DNA of 23,000 nucleotides, from NCBI GenBank assembly GCA_949288455.1, contig CASEKF010000034.1, positions 1-23,000 of the forward strand, read 5' to 3'. The translations under genes were made by a program, and so were the position numbers. Below the pieces are notes generated by a model that searched no databases, was not told the DNA's origin, and worked only from the letters and a program-made list of their open reading frames with translations. Within the stretch, counting starts at the first letter, position 1, and each line of letters begins with the position of its first letter. This document shows, one piece after another, positions 7,865 through 17,200 of the stretch. The DNA is from an uncultured bacterium (GTDB taxonomy: Bacteria; Vulcanimicrobiota; CADAWZ01).

Positions 7865-9427
7865 ATGTCTTTTAATAAAATATGTCCCGCATGTAATTGC
7901 GATATGACCGAAGCGCTTCCCGAAGATTTTTCAGAAGATGACGAATTGAAATTTTGTCCTTTATGCGGCGCGTCTATTTTGAATTTACGAGAAGATATAT
8001 GTCCTAAGTGTCAATGCAATATGCTTGACGCGCTTCCGGAGGGCTTTCCCGTTCAAGATTTGAGATTTTGCCCTATATGCGGGGCAAATTTCAAGTATCC
8101 ATGTCCCGTATGCCATTTGGCTGTTATATCTATTAAGCGCAATTCTAACGATTTTGCTTTCAGATGTTCAAATTGTGAAAGTATATTATATTTTTGCGAA
8201 AAATGCGGCAGATTAGTCGAGCCCTCCGCAGGCAAGTGTCCTGACGAAGATTGCGGAGGGATGCTTAGAGCTCCGCAGTTGCCCGCTTCTTCATATGACG
8301 GCAGCGGATTCTGCGATATATTTACTCTTAAAGACGAATTTGACAATAGATTGTCCCAAACTTCTTCTTCGGATTCCTCAAGCGATTCTACGCCTTATTT
8401 CGCGATTGACCTTATCCCTAACGCTCGTGAATTTTATGGAGCTTTGACTTCCGGAGGTTTTCTATTCGTTTGGCATGACGCCGTTATCGACATTATTTCT
8501 TGTCAAGACGGATTTAATAAAATAAGATCTATCGCGGCTCCCGGGATAGAACCTTCGTCAATTTCTCCTAATATGGCTCTTTTAGCCGATAATATTATAA
8601 TCGCTTCTAAGGATAAGTATTTGTGGTTTAGCTTGAACGGTCAGATCGATACGCCAGGAAACTTTAAAGGTTCTCCTTTGGCTATGAAGGCTAGTCATTA
8701 CGCGGCGGCTTTTTGGGCGATTGACGGCGAAAAAACAAAGCTCTACGGAACTTTGAACCCTAAAATTAATTCGGCTCCGGATATTTTTGAAATATCTTTG
8801 CCGGAAGAAGGATACGCTATAGACGATAAGCGGCCTATTATGGTTATGGGGCATCACTGCGTCTATTGGCAGGGGAAAAACGGCAATCTTTTTAAATATG
8901 ATTTTTTATCTTCCGAGCTTTCTTCAATGCCGTTTGCCGGCGGAAAGGCCGAGTTTTTATGGTTGGATTATCATGGAAGGATATCCGCGGCTTTATCAGA
9001 TTCCGTAAAACTTATAGTTTACGAGGATATCGAAGGTTCGAAAGACGAGAAATTTTATTCTTTCGATAATTTCGTTACGAATCTGTTAGTTTATTCCGAC
9101 GAATATACTTCGCATTTCTCTTATATTTTAGATAACAGAGTTATGAAAAACGGCGACGGAAAATTTGCCGTTCCTAACGGCGATCATGTAAAGTCTTTTC
9201 TTGTGAGAAATTCTTCCGGGATTCCGTTTCTGCTTTCTTTGTTTAAAAATACTCAATTTGGGAATTTATTTGTCGATTTATACGCTCAAGAAAAAGATTC
9301 CGGCGCTCCGACCAGGTTATGGGGAAGCGGAGAAATAGATCCTAAAGGTTTGCTGCTTACCGAGTCTTCAATTCTTGTTCTTCATAGAAGAGGCGTATTG
9401 AAATTGGAAAGAAAGGAGAATTTATGA
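7865..9427 (+). CDS. Multi-zinc-ribbon protein with predicted beta-propeller
   Basis: This 520-residue protein has no signal peptide or membrane segment and is presumably cytoplasmic. Residues 7-130 carry four successive zinc-binding modules: C7/C10/C31/C34, C46/C49/C69/C72, C80/C83/C101/C104 and C111/C114/C125/C130. The first two are a clear internal duplication, each reading CPxCxCxMxxALPExF followed by FCPxCGA. A Ser/Asp-rich linker (about 164-176) leads to residues 178-520, made of repeating beta strands (such as FLFVWHDAVIDIIS and IIIASKDKYLWFSLNG) that look like WD/PQQ-type propeller blades. The propeller is inferred from the strand pattern, with no blade signature. The RBS is GAGGGG at 7851-7856. 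The stop overlaps the next start by 4 nt. Zinc ribbons are shared with the Hsp70-like and tubulin-like neighbours, which suggests common assembly or a shared binding partner. Confidence 0.72.
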   Translation: MSFNKICPACNCDMTEALPEDFSEDDELKFCPLCGASILNLREDICPKCQCNMLDALPEGFPVQDLRFCPICGANFKYPCPVCHLAVISIKRNSNDFAFRCSNCESILYFCEKCGRLVEPSAGKCPDEDCGGMLRAPQLPASSYDGSGFCDIFTLKDEFDNRLSQTSSSDSSSDSTPYFAIDLIPNAREFYGALTSGGFLFVWHDAVIDIISCQDGFNKIRSIAAPGIEPSSISPNMALLADNIIIASKDKYLWFSLNGQIDTPGNFKGSPLAMKASHYAAAFWAIDGEKTKLYGTLNPKINSAPDIFEISLPEEGYAIDDKRPIMVMGHHCVYWQGKNGNLFKYDFLSSELSSMPFAGGKAEFLWLDYHGRISAALSDSVKLIVYEDIEGSKDEKFYSFDNFVTNLLVYSDEYTSHFSYILDNRVMKNGDGKFAVPNGDHVKSFLVRNSSGIPFLLSLFKNTQFGNLFVDLYAQEKDSGAPTRLWGSGEIDPKGLLLTESSILVLHRRGVLKLERKENL

Positions 9428-10887
9428 ATAGATTACGTCCGCTATGTTTTTCCGCAACGTTAATTTTCTTTTTCCTTCTTTTATTCTGCGCCGGCGTCGA
9501 CGCGGAAAATTTCTCCGACGCGAATAACGCGTCTTCCGTTGCTGCCGGAGCTGCAGACGCTGTAGATCCTGAAGATTATCTTGACGTAAATCAATCTTTT
9601 TATAAAGACGTAAACGCGTTTATACGGCAAGAAATGGAAAAAGCCGGAGCTGACTTAAACTTCGGAAGATATCATTTCGTACTTGCTCTTTCGACAAGTC
9701 ATTTCGCTTCCGATCAGCAGCATGCTTTGGCTATGAAAAAAGCTTCTTATTTTATTATAAACGACTTTTGTTCCTTTAACGATTTAGTATCCTGCGCTTC
9801 CTGGGAAATGGATTTGTGGGATATGTCGGATACTTTCGCTCTGGATAAAAGCGAAGACTCCAGAAGATTAGTCGTAAACGCTTTGCCAAAGACGCCGATG
9901 GACGGTTCTCAAGGGGGACATGATACTTATAAAACTTTGATGAGCATTATAGCAAAAATAGAAGATCCTCAGTCTTCAGTAATCGTTATGATGACTAATT
10001 CTCAAGAAAGCAGAGGAGCTTCTGTCGCAGGCTCGAAAATTACCGGCAAAAATAGCGAAAGTTTGAAGGCCGTTTTACGGGATAAAGGATATTCTTTTCC
10101 CGCAGATAGTTCGTTCCCTTATTTTTTTGAAGGTAGAAAGAATCCTGCCGAGGTATTTATGACTATAGCTGTTCCAAAGCGTATCGTTTCTCTTTCAAAA
10201 GATTCTCAGCCTAGATATCCGGCTTTCTCATACGATTCCTGGTCCCCTTCTCAATATCGGCCTCCAATAAAGATTTTACCTAATCCTATGATTTATTCGC
10301 CGTCCAAAGAAATACCTGCGGACGTTTCCGCAAAGGATTCGGCTTCCGTCGCGTCAGATACGCCGGACTCCTCTTCTAAAGACGCTTTAACCGAAGGAGA
10401 AGAAAAAAAATCTGAAAAGAGGGGGGGATTAAATCTTTTTTGGATTGTCGTATTGTCGATATTGGCGATTCTTGCGGCAATAGGCGCAGCTTTCGCAAAG
10501 AAAGCTTCTTCGGGCAAAGAGGCCGACAAAATTGAAAGAGCCGGCGAAAATATAACTTTTATATTTGGGGATGAAAATTTCGAATTGTCTGTTCCTCCCG
10601 GAGCTTTTTACGAAATGAGAGATATCGGAGGCAGTTTTAAAATTTTAAAGCGGGGAGAACAAGATTCGGACGTTCCTGAAGACTCTCCGATCATTTTTGT
10701 TTTATCTTACGATCTTGATTCTTCGGCTTTTATTTTTGAAACCGTTGCGGGCAATATTTCCGATTCTAAGGAAGATTTAGGAGAATTAAAGGCTTTAGGA
10801 GATTCCAAATTTATGCTGGAGAAAAATTTTGCCGCTTCCTGTATCGTTGTATACGGTAACGACGAGATAATACTTTCAATCGGCTAA
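9424..10887 (+). CDS. Single-pass membrane protein with VWA-like outer domain
   Basis: This is a 487-residue protein with a signal peptide (1 to about 27, ending GVDA) and a transmembrane helix at about 337-358 (LNLFWIVVLSILAILAAIGA). That places residues 28-335 in the periplasm and the last ~128 in the cytoplasm. Residues 82-200 follow a von Willebrand A pattern: strand FVLALSTSH (85-93), helix, GGHDT (164-168), and strand SSVIVMMTNSQES (185-197). The metal site is degenerate: AxSxS replaces DxSxS (A88, S90, S92), T168 is kept, and N192 stands where Asp is usual. A Pro/Ser/Asp-rich spacer precedes the membrane helix. The cytoplasmic tail is beta-rich (ITFIFGDENFELSVPPGAF). The RBS AAAGGAGAA is good and the ATG overlaps the previous stop, so the two are translationally coupled. 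The VWA assignment is inference from pattern; the topology is well supported. Confidence 0.68.
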   Translation: MNRLRPLCFSATLIFFFLLLFCAGVDAENFSDANNASSVAAGAADAVDPEDYLDVNQSFYKDVNAFIRQEMEKAGADLNFGRYHFVLALSTSHFASDQQHALAMKKASYFIINDFCSFNDLVSCASWEMDLWDMSDTFALDKSEDSRRLVVNALPKTPMDGSQGGHDTYKTLMSIIAKIEDPQSSVIVMMTNSQESRGASVAGSKITGKNSESLKAVLRDKGYSFPADSSFPYFFEGRKNPAEVFMTIAVPKRIVSLSKDSQPRYPAFSYDSWSPSQYRPPIKILPNPMIYSPSKEIPADVSAKDSASVASDTPDSSSKDALTEGEEKKSEKRGGLNLFWIVVLSILAILAAIGAAFAKKASSGKEADKIERAGENITFIFGDENFELSVPPGAFYEMRDIGGSFKILKRGEQDSDVPEDSPIIFVLSYDLDSSAFIFETVAGNISDSKEDLGELKALGDSKFMLEKNFAASCIVVYGNDEIILSIG

Positions 10888-10950
10888 AAGCAGTTTTTTT
10901 GCAAAAGATAATTTGTTTTTCTTATATATAAAACGGAGGATACGTCTATA

Positions 10951-13900
10951 ATGAAAGTCGCCAAAACATTGATAATTGGAATGGGAACTTCAGGTCAGAA
11001 TATCTGCGAAGGTATCGCGAAAAATTTAAACAGTAAGTACGGCGATTATAAGAATGTTCCTTGGGTAGGGCTAAGAGTATTGGAAACCGCTCATAAATCG
11101 GATGTGCTTGATAAAAGCGACTTTATCCCTCTTTCTGTCGAGCCGGCAGATTTTAGCGATTACGTAAGCGGAGCGGTTCATGTCGGCAGCGATTTCGGGT
11201 GGAACGAATGGGGAGATCCGGCGCTTTTAAGAAACGTGGGAGCCAGTATTAACGTAGGCGCCGGAAATATCAGAATGGCCGGGCGTCTTGCTCTTTTTCA
11301 CAATTACGCTTATGTTTCAGGCAATATAACTTCCGAATTGGACAGACTTGCGAAATTAACTCCTTCCGATATTCAAAAAAAATTAGGGATAAAAGATAAC
11401 GTAGAGATAATGGCCGGAGGCGTAGACGCGTACGTTATAGGTTCTCTTTGCGGCGGAACCGGTAGCGGATGTTCTACCGATATGGGGTATCTTCTAAGGA
11501 TATGGGGCAAAAATAACGTGTCCCCAATAGCCGTATTTACGATTCCTACTTGGAGTCTTCAGGCTCAGAGACTAAAAAAGAACGCGTTTATTGCTCTTAC
11601 CGAATTGAATCATTATATGTTGGACGACGTTTCTTGGAAACAGAGACTTCCCGGTTTTTTGAATCCCGCTTTGGATCAGCGCAGACCATACGACATAGTT
11701 TATTTAACTCAGCCGGCCACCGCTATGCCCGACGAAATTACCAAGAACGAGCATACCATAGCTTCGTTCCTTACGGCCGTATGCTCCGAAACAAGCCATG
11801 ATATAGCCGCGGCTAACATCGACGGGGTAAACGCTTTGGCCGCTAATAGAACTTTGGGTTATCTTAAGCCCTCTTTTTCTACGTTCGGCATTTCTCTTTT
11901 GGAGTATCCGGGAGAACATATAGCCCGTTTATGCAAAGAACGTCTTCTAAGCAGAGTTTACTCGTCTTGGACTTATTCTTCGTTAAAAGATATATCCGGC
12001 GCGCGCCAAGAATTATTGGAACTAGGAGTTAAGCCTATATGCGAGCAATTTACGGATAAAGCAGTTTTTGACAAATATGCCGAAATGTTGAAAACCGAAC
12101 TTGAATCAAGGCAGTTGGAAAAAGAGAGAAGCAACGCTATTTATAATCAGATCAGCTCGATGCTGAACTCTATCGATTCCGCCGTTAAAGAAGATCAGTC
12201 CATAAATGAAAAATCAGATTCTTGGATAAACGGCTTTATTGAAGGATTGGAAACGAGATTCGCAAGCATATCCTTAAAATACCTTTCTTCGCCTTCCGGA
12301 GGTCCGGGCGTTCTTGCGGCGGCTTTGAGAAAAGCCGCGAGCGATATTGAATCCTGGTCGTCTTCAAAAGGCGAAATAGATAAGCTGGTCAATTCCTGCA
12401 GAATGAACGTGGAAACGGACAAAAAAAACGTTAAAAAGCAGGTTGAAGAATTTTTAAAGATTAAAGGTCTGGAAATTTTTGTCGGGCCTAAGAGAAAGGC
12501 CGCTTGGAGCGACGTTGTAGCTCGGATGGAATCCTGCGTGAAAAATTTCGTGAAACTTGCCGCGGCGGAGAAAATGAAATCTTTCGCCGTAACGTCTTCT
12601 TCCTCCGGTCCTTCGCTTCAAAATAAGTTTAATGTTTTCGCCGATAGATATATAAGCAGGCTTGATAATTTTGAGGAGGCTTTAAAATCTCTTAGAGATC
12701 ATTATGATTCAAGTTATAGACATGCGCTGGAACTTGTTCCTCCGGTAAACGGCAGACAAATTTACAAAAATAATTCGGCTTCTGACGAAGTAGACGACAT
12801 ATATACTAAAATTATAGAAAACGGCAACAAAAATCCGAATATCACTTTCGATAGAAAAGAAGTGGAGCTTGTAGAGAGTATTCTTTCTTTATTAAGACAA
12901 GAAATATCCTCTAAATTAGAAGGCTCGTTAAGTCCTTTCGATTCTAAAACGGTTTCAGATTACTCGGATTATATGCCTAAAGATATACATAAGGCCATAG
13001 AAGTTAAAGCCGGAGCTTATTTCTCAGATTTTTCTCCTTACAGACATATAATCCATTATATCGAGAACAACGTGTCTTCTGAAATAAAAACCTTGCAGGA
13101 AAAATCTAAACCGTCTTTGCAGGTAAGTTCAGCTCCTATTCCTTTAAAGTTTCAGAACGATCCCGCGGTAGGAAATATAAGCGTAACGGAATATTCGTAT
13201 GCGTTTTGTCCTCAAACTCCCAACGGTTTCCTTGCTCCTCAGGAAGCGATAGAGGCCGTAAAAAAAGCTCTTGGCAGCCGTCAGCTGAGAAAGCCCGTCT
13301 TTGATAATAAAGATCCTTATAGAATAATGGCTCTTCAAATGTGTCACGGCACTTCGCTGGCCCATATTAACGGAATTTTAAAAATAAACGATTCGGATAT
13401 GCAGGCTCTTGAAGACTCTATGGGGTGTCCTGATTTTAATTTCTGGAACACCAGAAAGGATACTAAATGGACTAACTGTCTGATATCGAAGGATTCCATA
13501 GATAAGATTAAGCAATATTGGACCGTCTTTCGGTTGCTTGGTCATTATAAAAATGAGAACGGGGAAATTATCGTGACGGACGCTGACGGAAAATGTCATC
13601 CCTGGTACGCTATAACTCAGGGAAAAGTCTCCGTAGAAATATTATCCGGGAGTTCCGTAGTCAGAAAAGAAAGGGTCGACTTAGATTTTGACGGGGCTAT
13701 TTCAGAGATAGCGGCGAACGCTAATCTTCAGAAAATGATGGAAGCGACTTGTCAGAATAGAATAAAATCGTATATATCTCATACCGGCAAGAAACAAACT
13801 ATCGAAATTCTTTTTAATTGTCTTGAAAATATCGATTCTTATTTTATGAATATTTCTAAGGAGAACGCTGAAAAATACATTATCGAATATTGCTGCGCCA

Positions 13901-14133
13901 ACGGCCTTGAAACGGAATATGTAAATTATAAATTTCCGGAGGATAAGCCTGTGGATCCTACTATCTTTTCTCAACTTTATCATATGGAAGGCGATTTTGG
14001 CAAAGCGGGTTATTATTGTCCTAATGGGCATAGGCTTGGAACCGACGATATACAGGCCACTTTAAGATCAATGATCCGAAATCGTTTTATATGTCCGGCT
14101 TGTCCGTCGGGAGAAAAGTATTGGCCTTATTAA
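10951..14133 (+). CDS. Large tubulin/FtsZ-superfamily protein (Tubulin_2 type) with C-terminal zinc finger
   Basis: This is a 1060-residue cytoplasmic protein. Its N-terminal ~335 residues carry the tubulin/FtsZ GTPase features. TLIIGMGTSGQNICEGI (6-22) is like the FtsZ N-terminal glycine loop. GAGNIRMAGRLALF (103-116) is a conserved block. The phosphate-binding signature CGGTGSG (167-173) in SLCGGTGSGCSTDMG is nearly canonical GGGTGSG. FGISLLEYPGE (312-322) follows near where the T7 region would be, but no FtsZ-style NxDxxD catalytic motif is visible. Residues of about 335-1015 are mostly helical with coiled-coil-like stretches. The C-terminus has a compact C-x3-H plus C-x2-C zinc finger (C1023, H1027, C1048, C1051). 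FtsZ is about 380 residues, so the extension is very large. The RBS GGAGGA is at 10935-10940. Members of the 'tubulin-like' family are linked in the literature to possible membrane remodelling; the role here is unproven. Confidence 0.85.
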   Translation: MKVAKTLIIGMGTSGQNICEGIAKNLNSKYGDYKNVPWVGLRVLETAHKSDVLDKSDFIPLSVEPADFSDYVSGAVHVGSDFGWNEWGDPALLRNVGASINVGAGNIRMAGRLALFHNYAYVSGNITSELDRLAKLTPSDIQKKLGIKDNVEIMAGGVDAYVIGSLCGGTGSGCSTDMGYLLRIWGKNNVSPIAVFTIPTWSLQAQRLKKNAFIALTELNHYMLDDVSWKQRLPGFLNPALDQRRPYDIVYLTQPATAMPDEITKNEHTIASFLTAVCSETSHDIAAANIDGVNALAANRTLGYLKPSFSTFGISLLEYPGEHIARLCKERLLSRVYSSWTYSSLKDISGARQELLELGVKPICEQFTDKAVFDKYAEMLKTELESRQLEKERSNAIYNQISSMLNSIDSAVKEDQSINEKSDSWINGFIEGLETRFASISLKYLSSPSGGPGVLAAALRKAASDIESWSSSKGEIDKLVNSCRMNVETDKKNVKKQVEEFLKIKGLEIFVGPKRKAAWSDVVARMESCVKNFVKLAAAEKMKSFAVTSSSSGPSLQNKFNVFADRYISRLDNFEEALKSLRDHYDSSYRHALELVPPVNGRQIYKNNSASDEVDDIYTKIIENGNKNPNITFDRKEVELVESILSLLRQEISSKLEGSLSPFDSKTVSDYSDYMPKDIHKAIEVKAGAYFSDFSPYRHIIHYIENNVSSEIKTLQEKSKPSLQVSSAPIPLKFQNDPAVGNISVTEYSYAFCPQTPNGFLAPQEAIEAVKKALGSRQLRKPVFDNKDPYRIMALQMCHGTSLAHINGILKINDSDMQALEDSMGCPDFNFWNTRKDTKWTNCLISKDSIDKIKQYWTVFRLLGHYKNENGEIIVTDADGKCHPWYAITQGKVSVEILSGSSVVRKERVDLDFDGAISEIAANANLQKMMEATCQNRIKSYISHTGKKQTIEILFNCLENIDSYFMNISKENAEKYIIEYCCANGLETEYVNYKFPEDKPVDPTIFSQLYHMEGDFGKAGYYCPNGHRLGTDDIQATLRSMIRNRFICPACPSGEKYWPY

Positions 14134-14259
14134 AATATTATAAGCGCGGGTTTTTATTCTTGTTGAAGGATAAACCGTTTATATTTTTAATACTAAATAT
14201 AGAGTGATGATTAAGTAGTATTTCTTACGGAATACAATTTCTCAAAAGGATAGAAAATT
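14134..14259. other. Intergenic gap between tubulin-like and TPR genes
   Basis: This 126-nt AT-rich gap is the longest inside the block. No terminator hairpin is visible. A weak promoter-like pair, TTGAAG (14163-14168) and TTTAAT (14186-14191) at 17-nt spacing, could give an internal start for the TPR gene. The TPR gene also has its own RBS (AAAGGA, 14245-14250). I treat the promoter as speculative. Confidence 0.3.
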
Positions 14260-17200
14260 ATGTCTGAAACAAATGTCTCCGCTATTGCCGCTTTACAGAT
14301 GAGATTAAAATTAGAGCCTAAGAATCCGGAAGCGCATTTTAATCTTGCCGTAGCTTATGAGGAAACAGGTTCTTATGAGCAGGCTTTGGATGAATATGAT
14401 AAATCTTTAGATTTAAATCCTTTATACGCGCGTTCGCTTCTTCATATAGGATTTATCAGCATTAAACGAAACGAACCGGGAAAAGCTTTAGATCTATGGG
14501 AACGGGCTTTTACAATAGACGCTAAATTGGCGGAGCTTTTCAGCACTTCGCCAACCGCGGCTTATTATAAAGGGAAAATAGACGACGTATGCGCATTCTT
14601 CCAGAAGAACGTCAATTCCAACCCCAAAAACGCTAAAGCGCATTATGAGCTCGGGCTTGTCTATAAATATTTTAATAAACTTGAGTTAGCTCTGCAATGT
14701 TTTAGAACCGCTACCGAATTGAACGGCGTTATGTGGGAAGCTTACCTTAAGTGCGGAGAGACTTATTCGCTTCTCGGAGTTACCAAAATGGCCCTTGAAC
14801 AGCTGAAGTATGGGATTTTAGCTAATCCGGGAAACGAAAATCCGGTAATATATCTTGCCCTGGCCGAAGTCTACATGAAGGAAAATATGATGGGACTCGC
14901 TCAACAGCAGCTTAATAAGGCCATAGAGCTGGACGACAAATCTGTAAAAGCTTACGTAATGCGCGGTAAGCTGTTTTTTAGGCTGGCCAATTTTAAAATG
15001 GCTATGAAAAATTACCAGACCGCTTTGGGGATAGATCCTAAAAATTCAGACGCCCATTATCAATTGGCAAAGACTTGCGAAGCTATGTATAGACCTGAAT
15101 TCGCTCTGTTAGAGCTTGAAAAGGCCGTAGCTTGCAATCCGGATTTTGCCGAAGCGTATTATGATTGGGGCAATTTGCTTTTGCAGATGGGAGAAACCGA
15201 AAAAGCTATTCCTAAGTTAGAATATGTTTTGAAAGTCAATCCAAACGACTCATACGCTCATTATACGTTAGGCACCGCCTATTTGAAGACAGAAGATTAC
15301 CATGCCGCTCTTCATCATTTTAAGTCTTCTACCCAGATAAATCCGACTGACGCTTATACTTATTACAATATGGGAATATGCTGCGTTAAGATTAAAGATC
15401 TGCAGGGAGCTTTACAAGCTTTTTTAAAGGCCATGGAGCTTGCTCCAAACGACTCGACTTATTGTTACCAGAGATACTTGGTCAATATGAGCCTTATGAA
15501 TTTCGAAGACGCCGAAGCGGATATCAAGCGGGCTATAAAAGCTAAGCCTACGGACGTAGAGTATCGATTAAAATTAGTGGCTCTTTATAAGAGGCAGAAG
15601 AATTATCAAGCTATATTAGACGAGTTAAATAATTTCATTAATATAAATCCGAAGATTTCCTCGGTATATTCCGAAATGGGAATGGCATATTCCGCGATGG
15701 GAGACGCCGACGTAGCGAAAGTATCGTTTGAAAAGGCTTTGGCTCTCGACCCTAACGACGTTAGGGCTATATATGGCAAAGCGTCTTTATTGAAGGCTTC
15801 AGGCATAAAACTTAGAGAAGCTAAAGATATGCTGAGTAAAACTTTGGAAATCGATCCTTTCTTTCTGCCTGCTCTTGAAGAGCTTGGCCTTATGTATTTT
15901 GAGGAAGGCAACGTCCGCAAGGGAGACGATTATTATAAAATTGCGTTAGACCATGCGTCGCCCGAAGAAGTTAACGGCGTAAAGGTAAATTATGCCGAAG
16001 TATTAATACAAACCGGTCATTATGACAAGGGAATAGCCGTTTTTGACAGTCTTGTCCAAGAACGTCCCGAAGACGCCAGACTAAGGTTAAGTTTAGCCAG
16101 AGCTTATAAAGTGGTAGAAAAATATGACGACGCTATAACTCAGCTTCATATAGCTCAGGAATTAGAGCCTGAAAATCCGGCTTATCCTATGGAGCTTGGA
16201 GCTTTATTTGCCGATCTTGGATTGATTGACGAAGCGCGCGATACTTACTATACGATTATACATATGTATCCTACTCATATAGAAGCTCAAAAAGCTCTTA
16301 CCGATTTGCTTTCCAAAAGAGTTCCGGCAACTCCCTCTACGACTATCGAGCCGTCTTTTGTTCCTATGCCTGGGCAGTCGCCTTCGGAGTCTGTCTTAGA
16401 CTCCGAACCTGTATCCGAGCCTTCTTTGGCTGAGCCTTCAGAGTCAGAATATATTGAATCGAACTCGAATGATTCTTTAGATGCCGAATCTGAGAAACTT
16501 CAGAGCGAAGCTTTGCCATCGTTCGATACTGCCGACTCTAACGAACGCACTTCCGCTATGTCTGAGATCTTTTCCGAATTTGAGTCGGATGAAGTTCATG
16601 AAATAAATGACTCAAAAGATAATGAAGATAATGAAGAATTTGTCGTTGAAGAGCTTCCCGAATTAGAGTTTGATCAAGATATTATCGCCTCTGAGAATAT
16701 TGTTCCCGCATCTAAGGAAGAAGATTTTTCAGAGTTGCAGGCTCCTTCCATAGATTTGACGCCCGATTTCGATTTATCTTCTTTACCTGCTGAATCAGAC
16801 GATATGATAGCCGGATTTGAATTGCCAAGACTTGATTCGGAGCCGTCGGTTTTAGAACCTTCTAATAAAGCCGACTTGGTTTTTGATATTCCTGAGATAG
16901 AGTTAGACGCAGCAGATAAGGATAATAAAGGAAGCGACGTTTCCAACGCGTCTTCTTCGTCGTTTGGAGCCAGATTACAGAAAGCTAAGAAGACCTTATC
17001 GCATTCGAATTCTCTTCTTTCTAATACTTTTTCTTCTTCAGATTCTAAGGAATTATCGCAGGAAGATATTTTCGGAAGCGACGACAATTTTAACGAACAG
17101 CCTACCGGGATACAAAACGTATCCGACTCTAATAATAAATCGGCCGCTCTTGATAGTTTTGCGGCTGTTAACGACGATATATTCGGCGAAGAAAATAATC

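Noticed and set aside
10888-10910. T-run after the VWA-like gene as a terminator
   Set aside because: No stable stem precedes the TTTTTTT run, so it does not qualify as a rho-independent terminator.
10899-10928. Promoter-like TTGCAA and TATATA ahead of the tubulin-like gene
   Set aside because: Transcription would start on or inside the ribosome-binding site (10935-10940), leaving no usable leader. Read-through from the upstream gene is more likely.
16674-17087. 137-codon minus-strand frame inside the TPR gene
   Set aside because: It mirrors the Ser/Glu-rich linker of the TPR gene. The Ser/Glu composition on both strands is a by-product of TCN/GAN codons, and no RBS is seen.
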